A stretch of 64,000 nucleotides of DNA. Source: a virus. This document shows, piece by piece, positions 34,983 through 44,605 of the stretch. A program made the position numbers and the translations under genes. Every line of letters begins with the position of its first letter. Position 1 is the first letter of the stretch. The notes beneath the pieces were generated by a model that had not been told where the DNA came from, made no database searches, and was given only the letters and a program-made list of their open reading frames with translations. Location: positions 62,001 to 126,000 of the IMG/VR virus record IMGVR_UViG_3300033388_005412; one strand, given 5' to 3'.

Positions 34983-37900
34983 TATGTATTATAAACCATA
35001 ACACGATTGCTGCCGCCTAAACTCGGCGTTAGTGAAATCGAACCGTGAACACCAGCCCTGTCAAGCGCGATTTCAATTGTCCGCTTTATTTCCATATAAT
35101 TTTGAGTTGGTGTGTATGCTATGCCACCCGTCGGGTTTTCCATATTAATTGGCATAATACCCGGACTATTTGCCACTCTCCTGGCCTGGCGGTAATGACC
35201 GAGACCAAAATCATGAGACTGAAGACCTTCATTTTCAACTGTAACAAGTTTAACATCATCAATCGGAACTTCCGGCGCATATACCGCTGAATTAGGATGC
35301 GGCATCGGCGAAACCTGCTGTTTACTTACCACCATATCAATTGCTCTGCCGTCAATCGCGTTCCATTTAGTTTCAAGTAAATGACCCGTTTCGGCCGGAA
35401 CATATTTTAATATATTATCTCTTTCTTCCGGATCAGTTGTTTGTAAAAACGACACAATATGCTGTTTTTCCTGCGGGGGTGTGGCACGATACATATACGT
35501 CCATCCCTTTCCACTTTTATCACTGGGTAATAAACCCATCATCGTACCGCGGGCCTCGTCTAAATATTGCTCATCTCCTGTCATCTGATATAGCATATTA
35601 TTTTTGGTATATGTTAATTGATCAAAATATCTATTAATTTCACGACCCTTTCTAACACTCGCCGGTATGTATGTCGAACCTGTCACATCATTAACCACAC
35701 CATGAACTAATCCATATGCAGCCCCAACTGCCGCACCGGCTGCAGTACCAAGTCCAGGTCCGCCCACGAGTGTCCCAGCCCACGCACCGGGAATCGAACC
35801 TTGAAATGCTGTTGTTTTTGACATAAATCCCCGAGAATACGCATCAATCCAATGGTCATACGGCTCTGACCACATCTTAACACTTCTTCCATATAACATA
35901 TCTCTTTTGTATGCTTCCAATGGTGTTCTATATGGAAAAAACTTCCTGGAAAACGGCAAATCTGCATGCGACACCGTCTCCCAGACGCTTCCCATGAATC
36001 TCTCAGGTAATGAATATTCACTTGCGGCTTTTATATCCTCATTTAATGACATATTATTATATTCCGAATCAGGGGTTAAAACTTTTCCCCTAAAGCGATA
36101 TGGAAAAAGCTCTTCCTTCATCATGATCGCTTTTCTTTTTTTCAAAATTTTATTTAAACGATCTTCATGATCATACCCACCCATCATTTGCGCCTTTACA
36201 ATATCTAACTCCTGTTTGTATTCAGGACTGTATGGGCCCGTGTTCGCAAGAATATTTAGTCTATCGATATGGCTATACCCTTCAGTTCCAAAACCAAGCC
36301 CCCTGGAATACAATTCACCAGCCATGTGTCTAGCTTGACGAACCGCCGCGATGTCTCTGTCATATCGTTTTTCACTATATGTAGCGGGATGCATGGCCAC
36401 AGGTTTTCCACGCCACTGGTATTGAATATTGCCTTCATAAGTTCCGGTTTGCTTCATATAAAAATTAATCTCAGATATATCCTGTTCAGTCGGACCTATA
36501 AAACTATTTAATTCACTATCACTTAAGTTTTTAATTTTTTGAACAGATTTTCCACGAGTTCCTCTTATAATACCGTCATGCGCACCACTGATATTATTAT
36601 ATGCATCATACACATTAGCACCGGCCATTATCTCTCTGTTTTTACGATCTAATTCACTGGTTGCTCTTTCCAATCCTCTCTTGGGATATAGTCCCAAAAA
36701 CATACGGGTCACATCAGGCACACTCATACCCATCATCTCTCCCATCGCTGGCCATGTGAAATTAATATCAAATGCCGTTTCATGCCCCAAACCAGGAAGT
36801 AATAACTCACCCATTGGAATTTTCGAAAAAGGATTACCAGTTTTATACTTTTGAGTCATCCAAGACGGCATACGGTTACAATTATGAAGTAACATAAACG
36901 GCGTTGTGAATGATTCGCCTTTCTCAACTTGAATATCATAAACATTACCATTATAATGTTTAGTTTGAACATCAGTAACCATGGTAAATAAGATATCATC
37001 TTCGAAAAAATGTCTATGCCAACTTGATTTTTTATTATTTCGTAATTTCTTATTTTTTATTTTTATTTTATACCCATAGTTTTCATTTAATAATTTTACT
37101 AATTTTTCCTCATATTCTGATAAAAGAGTTAAATGATATGATCCTGTTGGTTTATATAAATGAACACAAGAAACACATTTAAACTGTAACAACAAATTTC
37201 TTAATGATAAAATTAAGGATAAAGATGGACTACTTGACTTTATAGCACACACATTGGATTTAATTGACCCATCGCCTTCAAAATGACCATGAAATAAACC
37301 CAAAATAAATTCTTTTGGGAAATGATATAATATAAAATCATCAATATATTTATTCTTTGCCCCTGACCCAAATAATTTTGAAAATAATTTATTATAAAAT
37401 GTAGAATAAATATCAATTTCAATACCATTTAAACTTGCTTTATATATATTTCCTTTAATATTTTTATTTTTAAACCATTTTAAAATATCCAATGCAAGAG
37501 TATTTCGTTCATCTTTATGTAAAGCAAATTTAACAACATGACCTTTTGAAGATGAAGATCCCTCACTCAAATATAAACCACAAATAAATCCAAAATTATA
37601 ATCTAATTCTATAAATCTATTATATCTTTTACCACAACCTTGTCCATTATATTTCCAAATTTTATCACCATCATTCCGATTATAATATTCTGACATAAAA
37701 TCATCACAATCTAAAGTTTGATAACACTCATCTGTTTTTAATATAGGATATCCAACAAAATCATATTTACTGATATCTTCAATATTTTTCCACTCTGGTT
37801 TATAATCTCTGTATTGTTGCCTTGTTTTATATCTTTTTTCATTAAAAGTATTATATCCGCATGTTCCACAAGATTTATATAATCGATTTTTAACACACAC

Positions 37901-40900
37901 TATATTTCGCTCTGGATGACTATGACAAAATTTAGTTTTTATAACATATAAGGGATGGTTATGTGTTAACCACACATTTTCAAAATTGTTATATAATCGA
38001 ATTTTATATACTTTCTCATTAACTAGTCTACTACTTTTTTTAATAACTTTTGTATAATCAAATCCAAAAACATTAGCACCTTTTTGTATATCTTGAATTT
38101 CTACAACTTTCATATTTTTAGTTACAATCATACTATCTTCAGTTAAACATATAGGATTAACAGTTTCAATCTCACCACTCATACCCCTTGGCCGCGGCAC
38201 AAGTCGGCGCCAAAGCTCTGTATTATGAACCGCAATACCTTCTGCAACATAATAATTTAAATCTTGTATCTGTAAATCGTACACATCAACATTTTTATCA
38301 TTTAATTGTTCAACTTTTTTAACTTTTATAAATAATTTATTATCATAAATAAAAGAATTTCCATTTTTAAAATCAGAAATATCCATACTTTTATCATATA
38401 ATAAATTATATATGCCAATAGATGACTGCTTATTCCAATGAATATAACTACTAATGCCCGGCTTTCTTATTGTCCCTTGAGGTAACAATCCACCACCTTT
38501 ATCATGATAATTTAAAACTAAATTACCATAAAAACCCAATATAAGTCCAATATCAAAAACATCCTTCACAAAATTAGACGAACACGAATGAAATCCAGCT
38601 TTCTTTATATTAGAATAACCATCTCCAAGTTGAACACCCTTAAAAAATTCCGAAACAATTTTTTTAGAAGATGATTTTATTATGTAATCTATTTTCTTAT
38701 TCTCAGCTCTTTTACCACATAATTGTGTAGCTAATATAGATAACGGTATACATTGTATTCTTAAAATTAATGTATTGTTTTTTACTTTTAATGTACCAAA
38801 ACTACCAAATTTAATTCGAACAATTTCTAATATTTGTTTTGCATATGCTATTTCATTTTTGTTCATCACAAAAGAAACTCGTCCTCCCTTTTCAACATAA
38901 CCCTCAGCCGCATACCATCCCAACAAATATGAAATACTCTCATCAATTTTAACATATCGATTAAACTTATATATTGTTACTCCACGTCTATGTTCCCGTA
39001 TAGCATCTTTAGCAATTTTATCAGAAATTCCATGATCTCGTAATTCTTTACGAGTATAAAAATTACTTGAAAGTAATTTTCGCGCCTTAATATATGATAT
39101 ATACCTCTGTTTATTTTTTATATTATTTGAATACATAAATTCATTATCGTGATACCTATCAGTATACTTTGATAAATCAATCACATATTCTTTCCCTTTC
39201 GGCTTTACAATTGGAACGACACAATAATCGCCCGGTTTGATGTCCTTAATATTTGTATCACACACCTCGATCTTGCTATTTCTTCGGGAACAAAAAAGAC
39301 ACTTCGCTTTATTTCCAGGAATACATGGTCTTGTATTTTTGTGAGAACTATCAATACACCTCGTTCTTTTAAATATCGGAATATGGTGTTTTGATGTTCC
39401 TATTAATTCAGTATTAATAGTGGCCAATTTCATCTTATATAAATCAGATGCTTTTTTATGAATTTTATCAACAACATTATGTAACTCGCCGTCTAACGAT
39501 AAAACTTTATCACCAACATTTACATCAATAATTTTTTTTAATCCATTATCGGTCGAAATATCAGTATCGGATAGAAAACATGCACCAGTTGGGTCGCCCA
39601 TATTCTGATCCCAAAATGCTCTTCTGAATGATGTGATGTCATTTGATGACGCCAATACCGGATTATCCTCAAACGTACGAGCGAAGCCAAGCATTTTTTT
39701 ACTCATTGTCTCGGCTCCGAAACCCCATAATCCCATATATTCAGTTAAATTATATAATTGTTTATCAATTGTTGATTTCACACCTGAAGCACTCATCGGC
39801 GCAACACCTCTCATTTCAGCGGTTCCCGGTATAAGCGGATTATCTCCGCCGCCTATTGTAACAGCACCGCCCTTAAATGCCGAAATATCGCCATGACCTC
39901 TGCCTGCATAACCCATTGACGATAATGCTCTGTCAACCTCTTCTTTATGCATTTCACGCGGCGGTAATATAGTGCGCCCAACCGTTGCGGCCAATGTTGG
40001 ACCAATAATAGGAAATTCTGAAAAAGGTACACCAGTCATTGGAAATGGCTGAGAATAATAATGACGGAACGCGTATCTTCTGCTTCCACCAAGAACATAA
40101 CCTAACGGATTAAAATCCAAAATCGGCAATGGTTTATATAAAAGCTGTTCAAGAGGATTTCCCAATCCTTCCGGAGTTGACTTATATTTTGATTTTGTCC
40201 TGGCAAACCAATTCGGTGTGAACATTTGTGTGCGATTGCCCTTCCATTGTCCACTGCTTAAAAGCCACCAACGACCTTTTCTATACGGAACCTCTTCTCT
40301 ACCGCTATATATTTCTTCTAACTCATCCTGAGATTTAGTTATATCAAATGCACCAAAACCCTGTGTCGCGCCCAGGCCGATGCCCATCAGCATACCATAT
40401 CCTGCTCCAGCCGGACCACCCCAAATTCCACCGATTTTTGCGCCTGCGGCAATTGGAACAACCGCGCCGCGCATTGCCCTCATAAACGGACTATCAATGA
40501 AACCAGGCATTAAACCTTCAGCATATTTGGCCGAATCTGTTATGCCCAAATCATCATTGACACGTGCAAAAAGCATTCGCCCCTTGACACCCTGTTCCGC
40601 AATCGCCGTGTTAAGACCCTCGTCAAATACAGTCCCGTCAAATAATGGATTCTGATCAGTTAACTTGTCGGCTATATCCCAGGCATTTATAGCTCCGGCA
40701 ATTGGTAAAACACGCTTCATCATCACACCTCTTGTGAATAAATCAGCGCCTGTTTTATATGCTTTCGGATCCAGACCAAGACCAAACCACTCGAACAATC
40801 TGGCTGATCTATTAATTGCGGCCTCAGAAAACACATTATTGAATAAAGATGATTTTTCTCCAATACCTGGCCAGAATCCATATAAACTTGTTACATCTGA

Positions 40901-43537
40901 CGGATCTCCTTCCGCAAAAAAATGAACTGGATCAGAATCACCCCTTGGGATTATACTATATCCCCCGGGTTTAAGTTCCGGCCTGAGAATTTCCATACTA
41001 GACTCAACTCTATGAAATGGCTCTGTGAACATTTTCATCCCTTTTGTGTATACAGACTCGACAGCTAATTTCATGTCTTTGTCATAATTTTTTAACATGC
41101 CGCTAACATCCTTCACAAAATCCGGAGTAGCTTTTTGACCAGCAGCATCATAATTAGCCTCAAAAATATGCCTTGTCAGCCAAACCCTCAAAGATGACGC
41201 CTGCTGCTCATTCATTAAACCCTTATTCATCATGGTTTCTGTTAAACTATTTAACGCGACTGATCCCGCGCCAGCTCCATTTTTAAGTAATTTACTTGCA
41301 GCTAAAAATTCCAGCATTTGTTCCCGACCGGACATAACATAACCGTCGGTTGTTTTTTTAGCAACACTTTTTAAAGTCCTATAATGAATATCATCTCGGG
41401 CATTATTCAACAAATGTTTAATATTATAATTTTTTAATAATCTCTCACCCTGAATATTAGCACCTTTTGCTAACTGAATCATACTAGCTTCTTTATCAAC
41501 ATTTTTAATTAATGCTTCCGGCGCCATGTCTATATCAACACCAATATTTCTCAAAATCTCAGGATTTCTAAATAATTTACTGGCTAATGTACTTGATTTT
41601 TTTAATGTTCTACGAATTGTTCTAATAAACGCGTCCCTCATTCCGGGTTTATTCGTTAACGCCGCATCTTCCAATGCCTTCAAACGCAATGGTGATTCTT
41701 GATGAAATACTTTATTCAAAACACCCTTTATATGACCAAAAACACCCGTTGTCGTGAACTTCTTAATATCTAGTGTTTTAGCAAGAAATCCGCGAACACC
41801 ACCAATATCACTTTCTAAACTATATTGCTGCGCTTTCCTACCTTCTGCGCTAAGTCCCATTGCCCTATTTATAGCAACCTCACCAAATGCGTCTGATTCG
41901 CCACTTTGAAACATTTTAAATTTAACACCCTTAGGTGTAACCCGACGCAATAATGATCCGCCTTCCTGTAAAGGATTTTTTTGAACATTATAAAATGAGC
42001 CGTCAACAAATAAACCATAATGATCGGGCTGAACCTGATAAATACCACGGCCCCTTAAAATTTTATCAGATAAATTCTTAAATCCTTTGGTTTCAATCCC
42101 ACGGCCTACCGCAAATGAATCACCTGGTTTCAACAAACGAAATGTCGGAGAATATGCCGCAATTGTATCCATTTTAAATAAACCGGGTATGCTAATATTC
42201 GTTCCTCCAACATGAAGTCTACCAAAATCAACTAAAAAATTTAATGATCTATCTAAAACTCTTTTTGGATTAATATTCCGTAAATCAATAAGTCCGTGGG
42301 CCCCCTTATAAATGCCCTTATCATAAAGAGGAATTCCCCTTTTGCTCATATGTCTCAATTGTTTTTCCCACACAACAGCGTCACGGGATCCCTTTGTTAT
42401 ATTATGTATCGCTTTATCCGATAAAATAGCCGGTCTTAGATTAAGAGCTTTCTCAAGCATATTCATTTTAGGATGCCCTTTATACCCTTTAATTGCTCTG
42501 CTGAATATACCCAGTTTCTTACGACCCGGCATTCCAGCAGCATCAAGTCCTGATATAACAGTACTCGCATATCCGGTCACTGATGGTTTGAACTCAGAAA
42601 CCCGCCTATATGCCCCTTTAAAGGCTTTTTTAGCTATATCCATGGATTTACCAGGCCTGCGCACTAAAGTCCCTAATCCAGCGTATTTGAGAGCACCAAA
42701 GAAGCTTCCAACCCCAGCCGAAATACCATATATACTGGGAATCTTATTTGCTATTTTACCTAAAACTGATGGCGCTAATTTTCCCATACCAGATAGTTCA
42801 GCACCGCCAACTATTGCGGCCCCACCAACCTCTTTGGTAAATCGAAAAGCGCCGCCTAAATTATTCATAGTCAGCAGCACCGGAAGTGTCTGTGCTGTGA
42901 ATTTTACATAATCTTTAACATGTCCAGGAAGATTATACCATGCCGGGGCATCGGCTTTTTCTCGGGCACCCGCAAATCCTAATAACTTATTAGCAAAATA
43001 TAGTGATGTTGTTGACTTCACTAATCTATTTGTATCATTAACAACTTTTCCGGTTAATCTATTACTTAAATTGTCAGGCTTCCAGAAATCTTTAATTCTA
43101 TCTCTTTCATACCGGGACACCCGCTGTGTTATTTTTCTGATATTACCATGATCACCCAATTTAAATTTCTTCTGATTTGCTTTGATCCTTGCCCAATGTT
43201 TTGTCCACTTTTCATACGCCGATGATTTTGCCGCCGTGGCTGATGTTATCTTACTTGTTAACGCTGTGTGTTCTTTTGCTACATCAGATATTAAACTTCC
43301 AATTGTGCCGCCCTTGCTGATCACCTTTTTTATAAGTGATCCACCAATACCGGCCAATGCTTTACCGCCTATTTGAACGGCTCCCATGGCTGCCATAAAA
43401 ACACCCATGTTTTTAGCAAAACCTAAAAGTGTTTTGCCTATTGAATTACCTTGTTTCTGTCGCGGGTCGCCAGAATATTGTGTTGCCGCCTTCCGCTCGT
43501 AGGGATCCTGATAAATTGTTTGTAACCCACCGGCCAT
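34982..43537 (-). CDS. Giant tail protein in tape-measure position, with two inteins
   Basis: The precursor is 2851 residues. Removal of inteins at 1320-1772 and 1797-2219 leaves 1975. It follows two tail-assembly-chaperone genes, which is the usual tape-measure place. The extein has three Gly/Ala-rich hydrophobic segments (~30-75, ~1030-1060, ~2583-2613) and many Arg/Tyr-rich stretches. After the second intein come NRMPSW, GELLLPG and a PD-(D/E)XK-like segment: HDGII (D2321), VQKIK (K2334, K2336) and GPTEQDISEINFYM. The Glu of the usual E-x-K is Lys, so the domain may be inactive. It could be the tape measure, an ejected membrane-channel protein, or both. Confidence 0.75.
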   Translation of the reverse strand: MAGGLQTIYQDPYERKAATQYSGDPRQKQGNSIGKTLLGFAKNMGVFMAAMGAVQIGGKALAGIGGSLIKKVISKGGTIGSLISDVAKEHTALTSKITSATAAKSSAYEKWTKHWARIKANQKKFKLGDHGNIRKITQRVSRYERDRIKDFWKPDNLSNRLTGKVVNDTNRLVKSTTSLYFANKLLGFAGAREKADAPAWYNLPGHVKDYVKFTAQTLPVLLTMNNLGGAFRFTKEVGGAAIVGGAELSGMGKLAPSVLGKIANKIPSIYGISAGVGSFFGALKYAGLGTLVRRPGKSMDIAKKAFKGAYRRVSEFKPSVTGYASTVISGLDAAGMPGRKKLGIFSRAIKGYKGHPKMNMLEKALNLRPAILSDKAIHNITKGSRDAVVWEKQLRHMSKRGIPLYDKGIYKGAHGLIDLRNINPKRVLDRSLNFLVDFGRLHVGGTNISIPGLFKMDTIAAYSPTFRLLKPGDSFAVGRGIETKGFKNLSDKILRGRGIYQVQPDHYGLFVDGSFYNVQKNPLQEGGSLLRRVTPKGVKFKMFQSGESDAFGEVAINRAMGLSAEGRKAQQYSLESDIGGVRGFLAKTLDIKKFTTTGVFGHIKGVLNKVFHQESPLRLKALEDAALTNKPGMRDAFIRTIRRTLKKSSTLASKLFRNPEILRNIGVDIDMAPEALIKNVDKEASMIQLAKGANIQGERLLKNYNIKHLLNNARDDIHYRTLKSVAKKTTDGYVMSGREQMLEFLAASKLLKNGAGAGSVALNSLTETMMNKGLMNEQQASSLRVWLTRHIFEANYDAAGQKATPDFVKDVSGMLKNYDKDMKLAVESVYTKGMKMFTEPFHRVESSMEILRPELKPGGYSIIPRGDSDPVHFFAEGDPSDVTSLYGFWPGIGEKSSLFNNVFSEAAINRSARLFEWFGLGLDPKAYKTGADLFTRGVMMKRVLPIAGAINAWDIADKLTDQNPLFDGTVFDEGLNTAIAEQGVKGRMLFARVNDDLGITDSAKYAEGLMPGFIDSPFMRAMRGAVVPIAAGAKIGGIWGGPAGAGYGMLMGIGLGATQGFGAFDITKSQDELEEIYSGREEVPYRKGRWWLLSSGQWKGNRTQMFTPNWFARTKSKYKSTPEGLGNPLEQLLYKPLPILDFNPLGYVLGGSRRYAFRHYYSQPFPMTGVPFSEFPIIGPTLAATVGRTILPPREMHKEEVDRALSSMGYAGRGHGDISAFKGGAVTIGGGDNPLIPGTAEMRGVAPMSASGVKSTIDKQLYNLTEYMGLWGFGAETMSKKMLGFARTFEDNPVLASSNDITSFRRAFWDQNMGDPTGACFLSDTDISTDNGLKKIIDVNVGDKVLSLDGELHNVVDKIHKKASDLYKMKLATINTELIGTSKHHIPIFKRTRCIDSSHKNTRPCIPGNKAKCLFCSRRNSKIEVCDTNIKDIKPGDYCVVPIVKPKGKEYVIDLSKYTDRYHDNEFMYSNNIKNKQRYISYIKARKLLSSNFYTRKELRDHGISDKIAKDAIREHRRGVTIYKFNRYVKIDESISYLLGWYAAEGYVEKGGRVSFVMNKNEIAYAKQILEIVRIKFGSFGTLKVKNNTLILRIQCIPLSILATQLCGKRAENKKIDYIIKSSSKKIVSEFFKGVQLGDGYSNIKKAGFHSCSSNFVKDVFDIGLILGFYGNLVLNYHDKGGGLLPQGTIRKPGISSYIHWNKQSSIGIYNLLYDKSMDISDFKNGNSFIYDNKLFIKVKKVEQLNDKNVDVYDLQIQDLNYYVAEGIAVHNTELWRRLVPRPRGMSGEIETVNPICLTEDSMIVTKNMKVVEIQDIQKGANVFGFDYTKVIKKSSRLVNEKVYKIRLYNNFENVWLTHNHPLYVIKTKFCHSHPERNIVCVKNRLYKSCGTCGYNTFNEKRYKTRQQYRDYKPEWKNIEDISKYDFVGYPILKTDECYQTLDCDDFMSEYYNRNDGDKIWKYNGQGCGKRYNRFIELDYNFGFICGLYLSEGSSSSKGHVVKFALHKDERNTLALDILKWFKNKNIKGNIYKASLNGIEIDIYSTFYNKLFSKLFGSGAKNKYIDDFILYHFPKEFILGLFHGHFEGDGSIKSNVCAIKSSSPSLSLILSLRNLLLQFKCVSCVHLYKPTGSYHLTLLSEYEEKLVKLLNENYGYKIKIKNKKLRNNKKSSWHRHFFEDDILFTMVTDVQTKHYNGNVYDIQVEKGESFTTPFMLLHNCNRMPSWMTQKYKTGNPFSKIPMGELLLPGLGHETAFDINFTWPAMGEMMGMSVPDVTRMFLGLYPKRGLERATSELDRKNREIMAGANVYDAYNNISGAHDGIIRGTRGKSVQKIKNLSDSELNSFIGPTEQDISEINFYMKQTGTYEGNIQYQWRGKPVAMHPATYSEKRYDRDIAAVRQARHMAGELYSRGLGFGTEGYSHIDRLNILANTGPYSPEYKQELDIVKAQMMGGYDHEDRLNKILKKRKAIMMKEELFPYRFRGKVLTPDSEYNNMSLNEDIKAASEYSLPERFMGSVWETVSHADLPFSRKFFPYRTPLEAYKRDMLYGRSVKMWSEPYDHWIDAYSRGFMSKTTAFQGSIPGAWAGTLVGGPGLGTAAGAAVGAAYGLVHGVVNDVTGSTYIPASVRKGREINRYFDQLTYTKNNMLYQMTGDEQYLDEARGTMMGLLPSDKSGKGWTYMYRATPPQEKQHIVSFLQTTDPEERDNILKYVPAETGHLLETKWNAIDGRAIDMVVSKQQVSPMPHPNSAVYAPEVPIDDVKLVTVENEGLQSHDFGLGHYRQARRVANSPGIMPINMENPTGGIAYTPTQNYMEIKRTIEIALDRAGVHGSISLTPSLGGSNRVMVYNT
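36881..38149 (-). mobile_element. Intein 2 of the giant tail protein, LAGLIDADG type
   Basis: It is 423 residues (1797-2219). It begins with Cys (CLTEDSMIV), has block B LTHNHPLYV and ends in LLHN followed by Cys +1. The endonuclease part shows two LAGLIDADG-like blocks: ICGLYLSEGS and FHGHFEGDGSI. A four-cysteine knuckle (C-x9-C-x8-C-x2-C) follows block B. All splicing residues are present, so it should be active. The region looks more AT-rich than the exteins. Confidence 0.95.
38222..39580 (-). mobile_element. Intein 1 of the giant tail protein, LAGLIDADG type
   Basis: It is 453 residues (1320-1772). It begins with Cys (CFLSDTDIS), has block B GTSKHHIPIF and ends in VAVHN followed by Thr +1. 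LAGLIDADG-like blocks are LLGWYAAEGYV and FKGVQLGDGYS. A four-cysteine knuckle (C-x10-C-x7-C-x2-C) follows block B, much like intein 2. All splicing residues are present. It inserts after GDPTGA, only 24 residues before intein 2. Confidence 0.95.
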
Positions 43538-43542
43538 TTACA

Positions 43543-44205
43543 TCATCCCCTGTTATTTTTTATTTTACGCCATTCATTCTGTAATGCGATAGTTGATTCC
43601 TCAATTGAAATATTACTTAATTCGTCATTTGATAATCTTTTGACTTTTTTATCATGAACATATTTATTCGGTATTGTTTTACTACTTTTTACACTTCCTG
43701 TTTTATTATTTTTAGATGATTTTTTAGGCGTACCAATTAATCTTATACCGGACATTTCTTCGCACAAATAAACTAATTTAAAAAAATCAAAAGGTGATAA
43801 TTTTTTCAAACTTTTAAATGTATATCCCGGGAAATTTTTAATTATATGTGTCGACCAAATAAAAAAATCATCACGCTGTAAATCTTTAACAGCATTTTTA
43901 CTTCTCAATAAAAGTTCCTTAAACCCATCAGGTTCAAAAATTTTTGTTGATTTTAAAACATATTCCGCTAGTGAATTACAGACACCTATTATTTCGTTTT
44001 CGGCGGCAAAATCAACCGGATATAAAATACAGTTATTTAAAACAAAGTTCTCAACCTTAACGGGATCATCATTATATTTTTGAATATCCTGGCTTTCGCC
44101 TATACTTAAAACTCTATATATGTAAATTTTTTTATTAATAACAACTTTATAAATTTCATACATGGTTTTCCATGCATCAATTTGTTTAGAACTAGGGGCA
44201 TTCAC
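43543..44205 (-). CDS. Tail assembly chaperone, long paralogue
   Basis: This is a 220-residue protein. The N-terminal half aligns with the 111-aa protein just upstream: I-D-A-W-K/V-D-A-W-K, a Y-(I/V)-Y-R-(V/S)-L stretch, G-E and a V-(E/N)-x-x-V-x-(N/H)-C/V pattern ending in an Ile/Pro-rich strand. The second half is extra and basic, ending in Asn/Arg-rich sequence. In gpG/gpGT systems the long form is made by frameshifting; here it is a separate gene. It precedes the tape-measure-position gene by six bases. The family name rests on order and size. Confidence 0.65.
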   Translation of the reverse strand: MNAPSSKQIDAWKTMYEIYKVVINKKIYIYRVLSIGESQDIQKYNDDPVKVENFVLNNCILYPVDFAAENEIIGVCNSLAEYVLKSTKIFEPDGFKELLLRSKNAVKDLQRDDFFIWSTHIIKNFPGYTFKSLKKLSPFDFFKLVYLCEEMSGIRLIGTPKKSSKNNKTGSVKSSKTIPNKYVHDKKVKRLSNDELSNISIEESTIALQNEWRKIKNNRG

Positions 44206-44247
44206 ATATATCCTCCTGAAAATATTGTTATACTTTTATGTATATAA

Positions 44248-44583
44248 TTATAAGGCGATAGGTTCCTCGTCAACGACAAAACCGGATGCGTTGGAAATGT
44301 ATGTCGCCAATACTGCTGGTGCTCCGGCAGGCATATCCGCAACTTTAGCATTAGACGGATGCACTACACAAAGCTCAACCATACCATCTTCGAGTTTAGA
44401 TGCCGCGTCCGGTGATAAGCCCTGTTGAGGATTAGATACGCCCATTACTTCGTGCTGCAGCGCTTCAAACTCACCTCGTTTCAAAGACCTGTAAACATAC
44501 GTTCCACCCGCGATTTGACATTTGAAAACCTGACCATACTGTTTCTTCCACGCATCAACTGTTTCCTGTTTCAACTCTTCCAT
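44248..44583 (-). CDS. Tail assembly chaperone, short paralogue
   Basis: This is a 111-residue protein related to the first half of the 220-aa protein that follows. It has VDAWKKQYG, TYVYRSLKRGEFE and VELCVVHP at matching places. Short tail chaperones of this size bind tape measure proteins and tube subunits during assembly. No slippery site was seen at its end. The order (tube, chaperones, giant gene) matches other long-tailed phages. Homology is judged from the shared motifs only. Confidence 0.65.
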   Translation of the reverse strand: MEELKQETVDAWKKQYGQVFKCQIAGGTYVYRSLKRGEFEALQHEVMGVSNPQQGLSPDAASKLEDGMVELCVVHPSNAKVADMPAGAPAVLATYISNASGFVVDEEPIAL

Positions 44584-44605
44584 TTTTCCTCCTACATAAA
44601 AAGAC

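Noticed and set aside
36881-39580. Group I or II introns in the giant tail gene
   Set aside because: The inserts are in frame, without stops, with protein splicing residues and LAGLIDADG blocks inside a Hint domain, so inteins explain them.
42342-42911. Plus-strand 189-residue frame
   Set aside because: It is antisense to the giant tail gene, with low-complexity Pro/Ala content typical of shadow frames.
44206-44300. Programmed frameshift between the two tail chaperone genes
   Set aside because: No slippery heptamer was seen near the end of the 111-aa gene, and the 220-aa gene has its own start and ribosome site after a 42-base gap.
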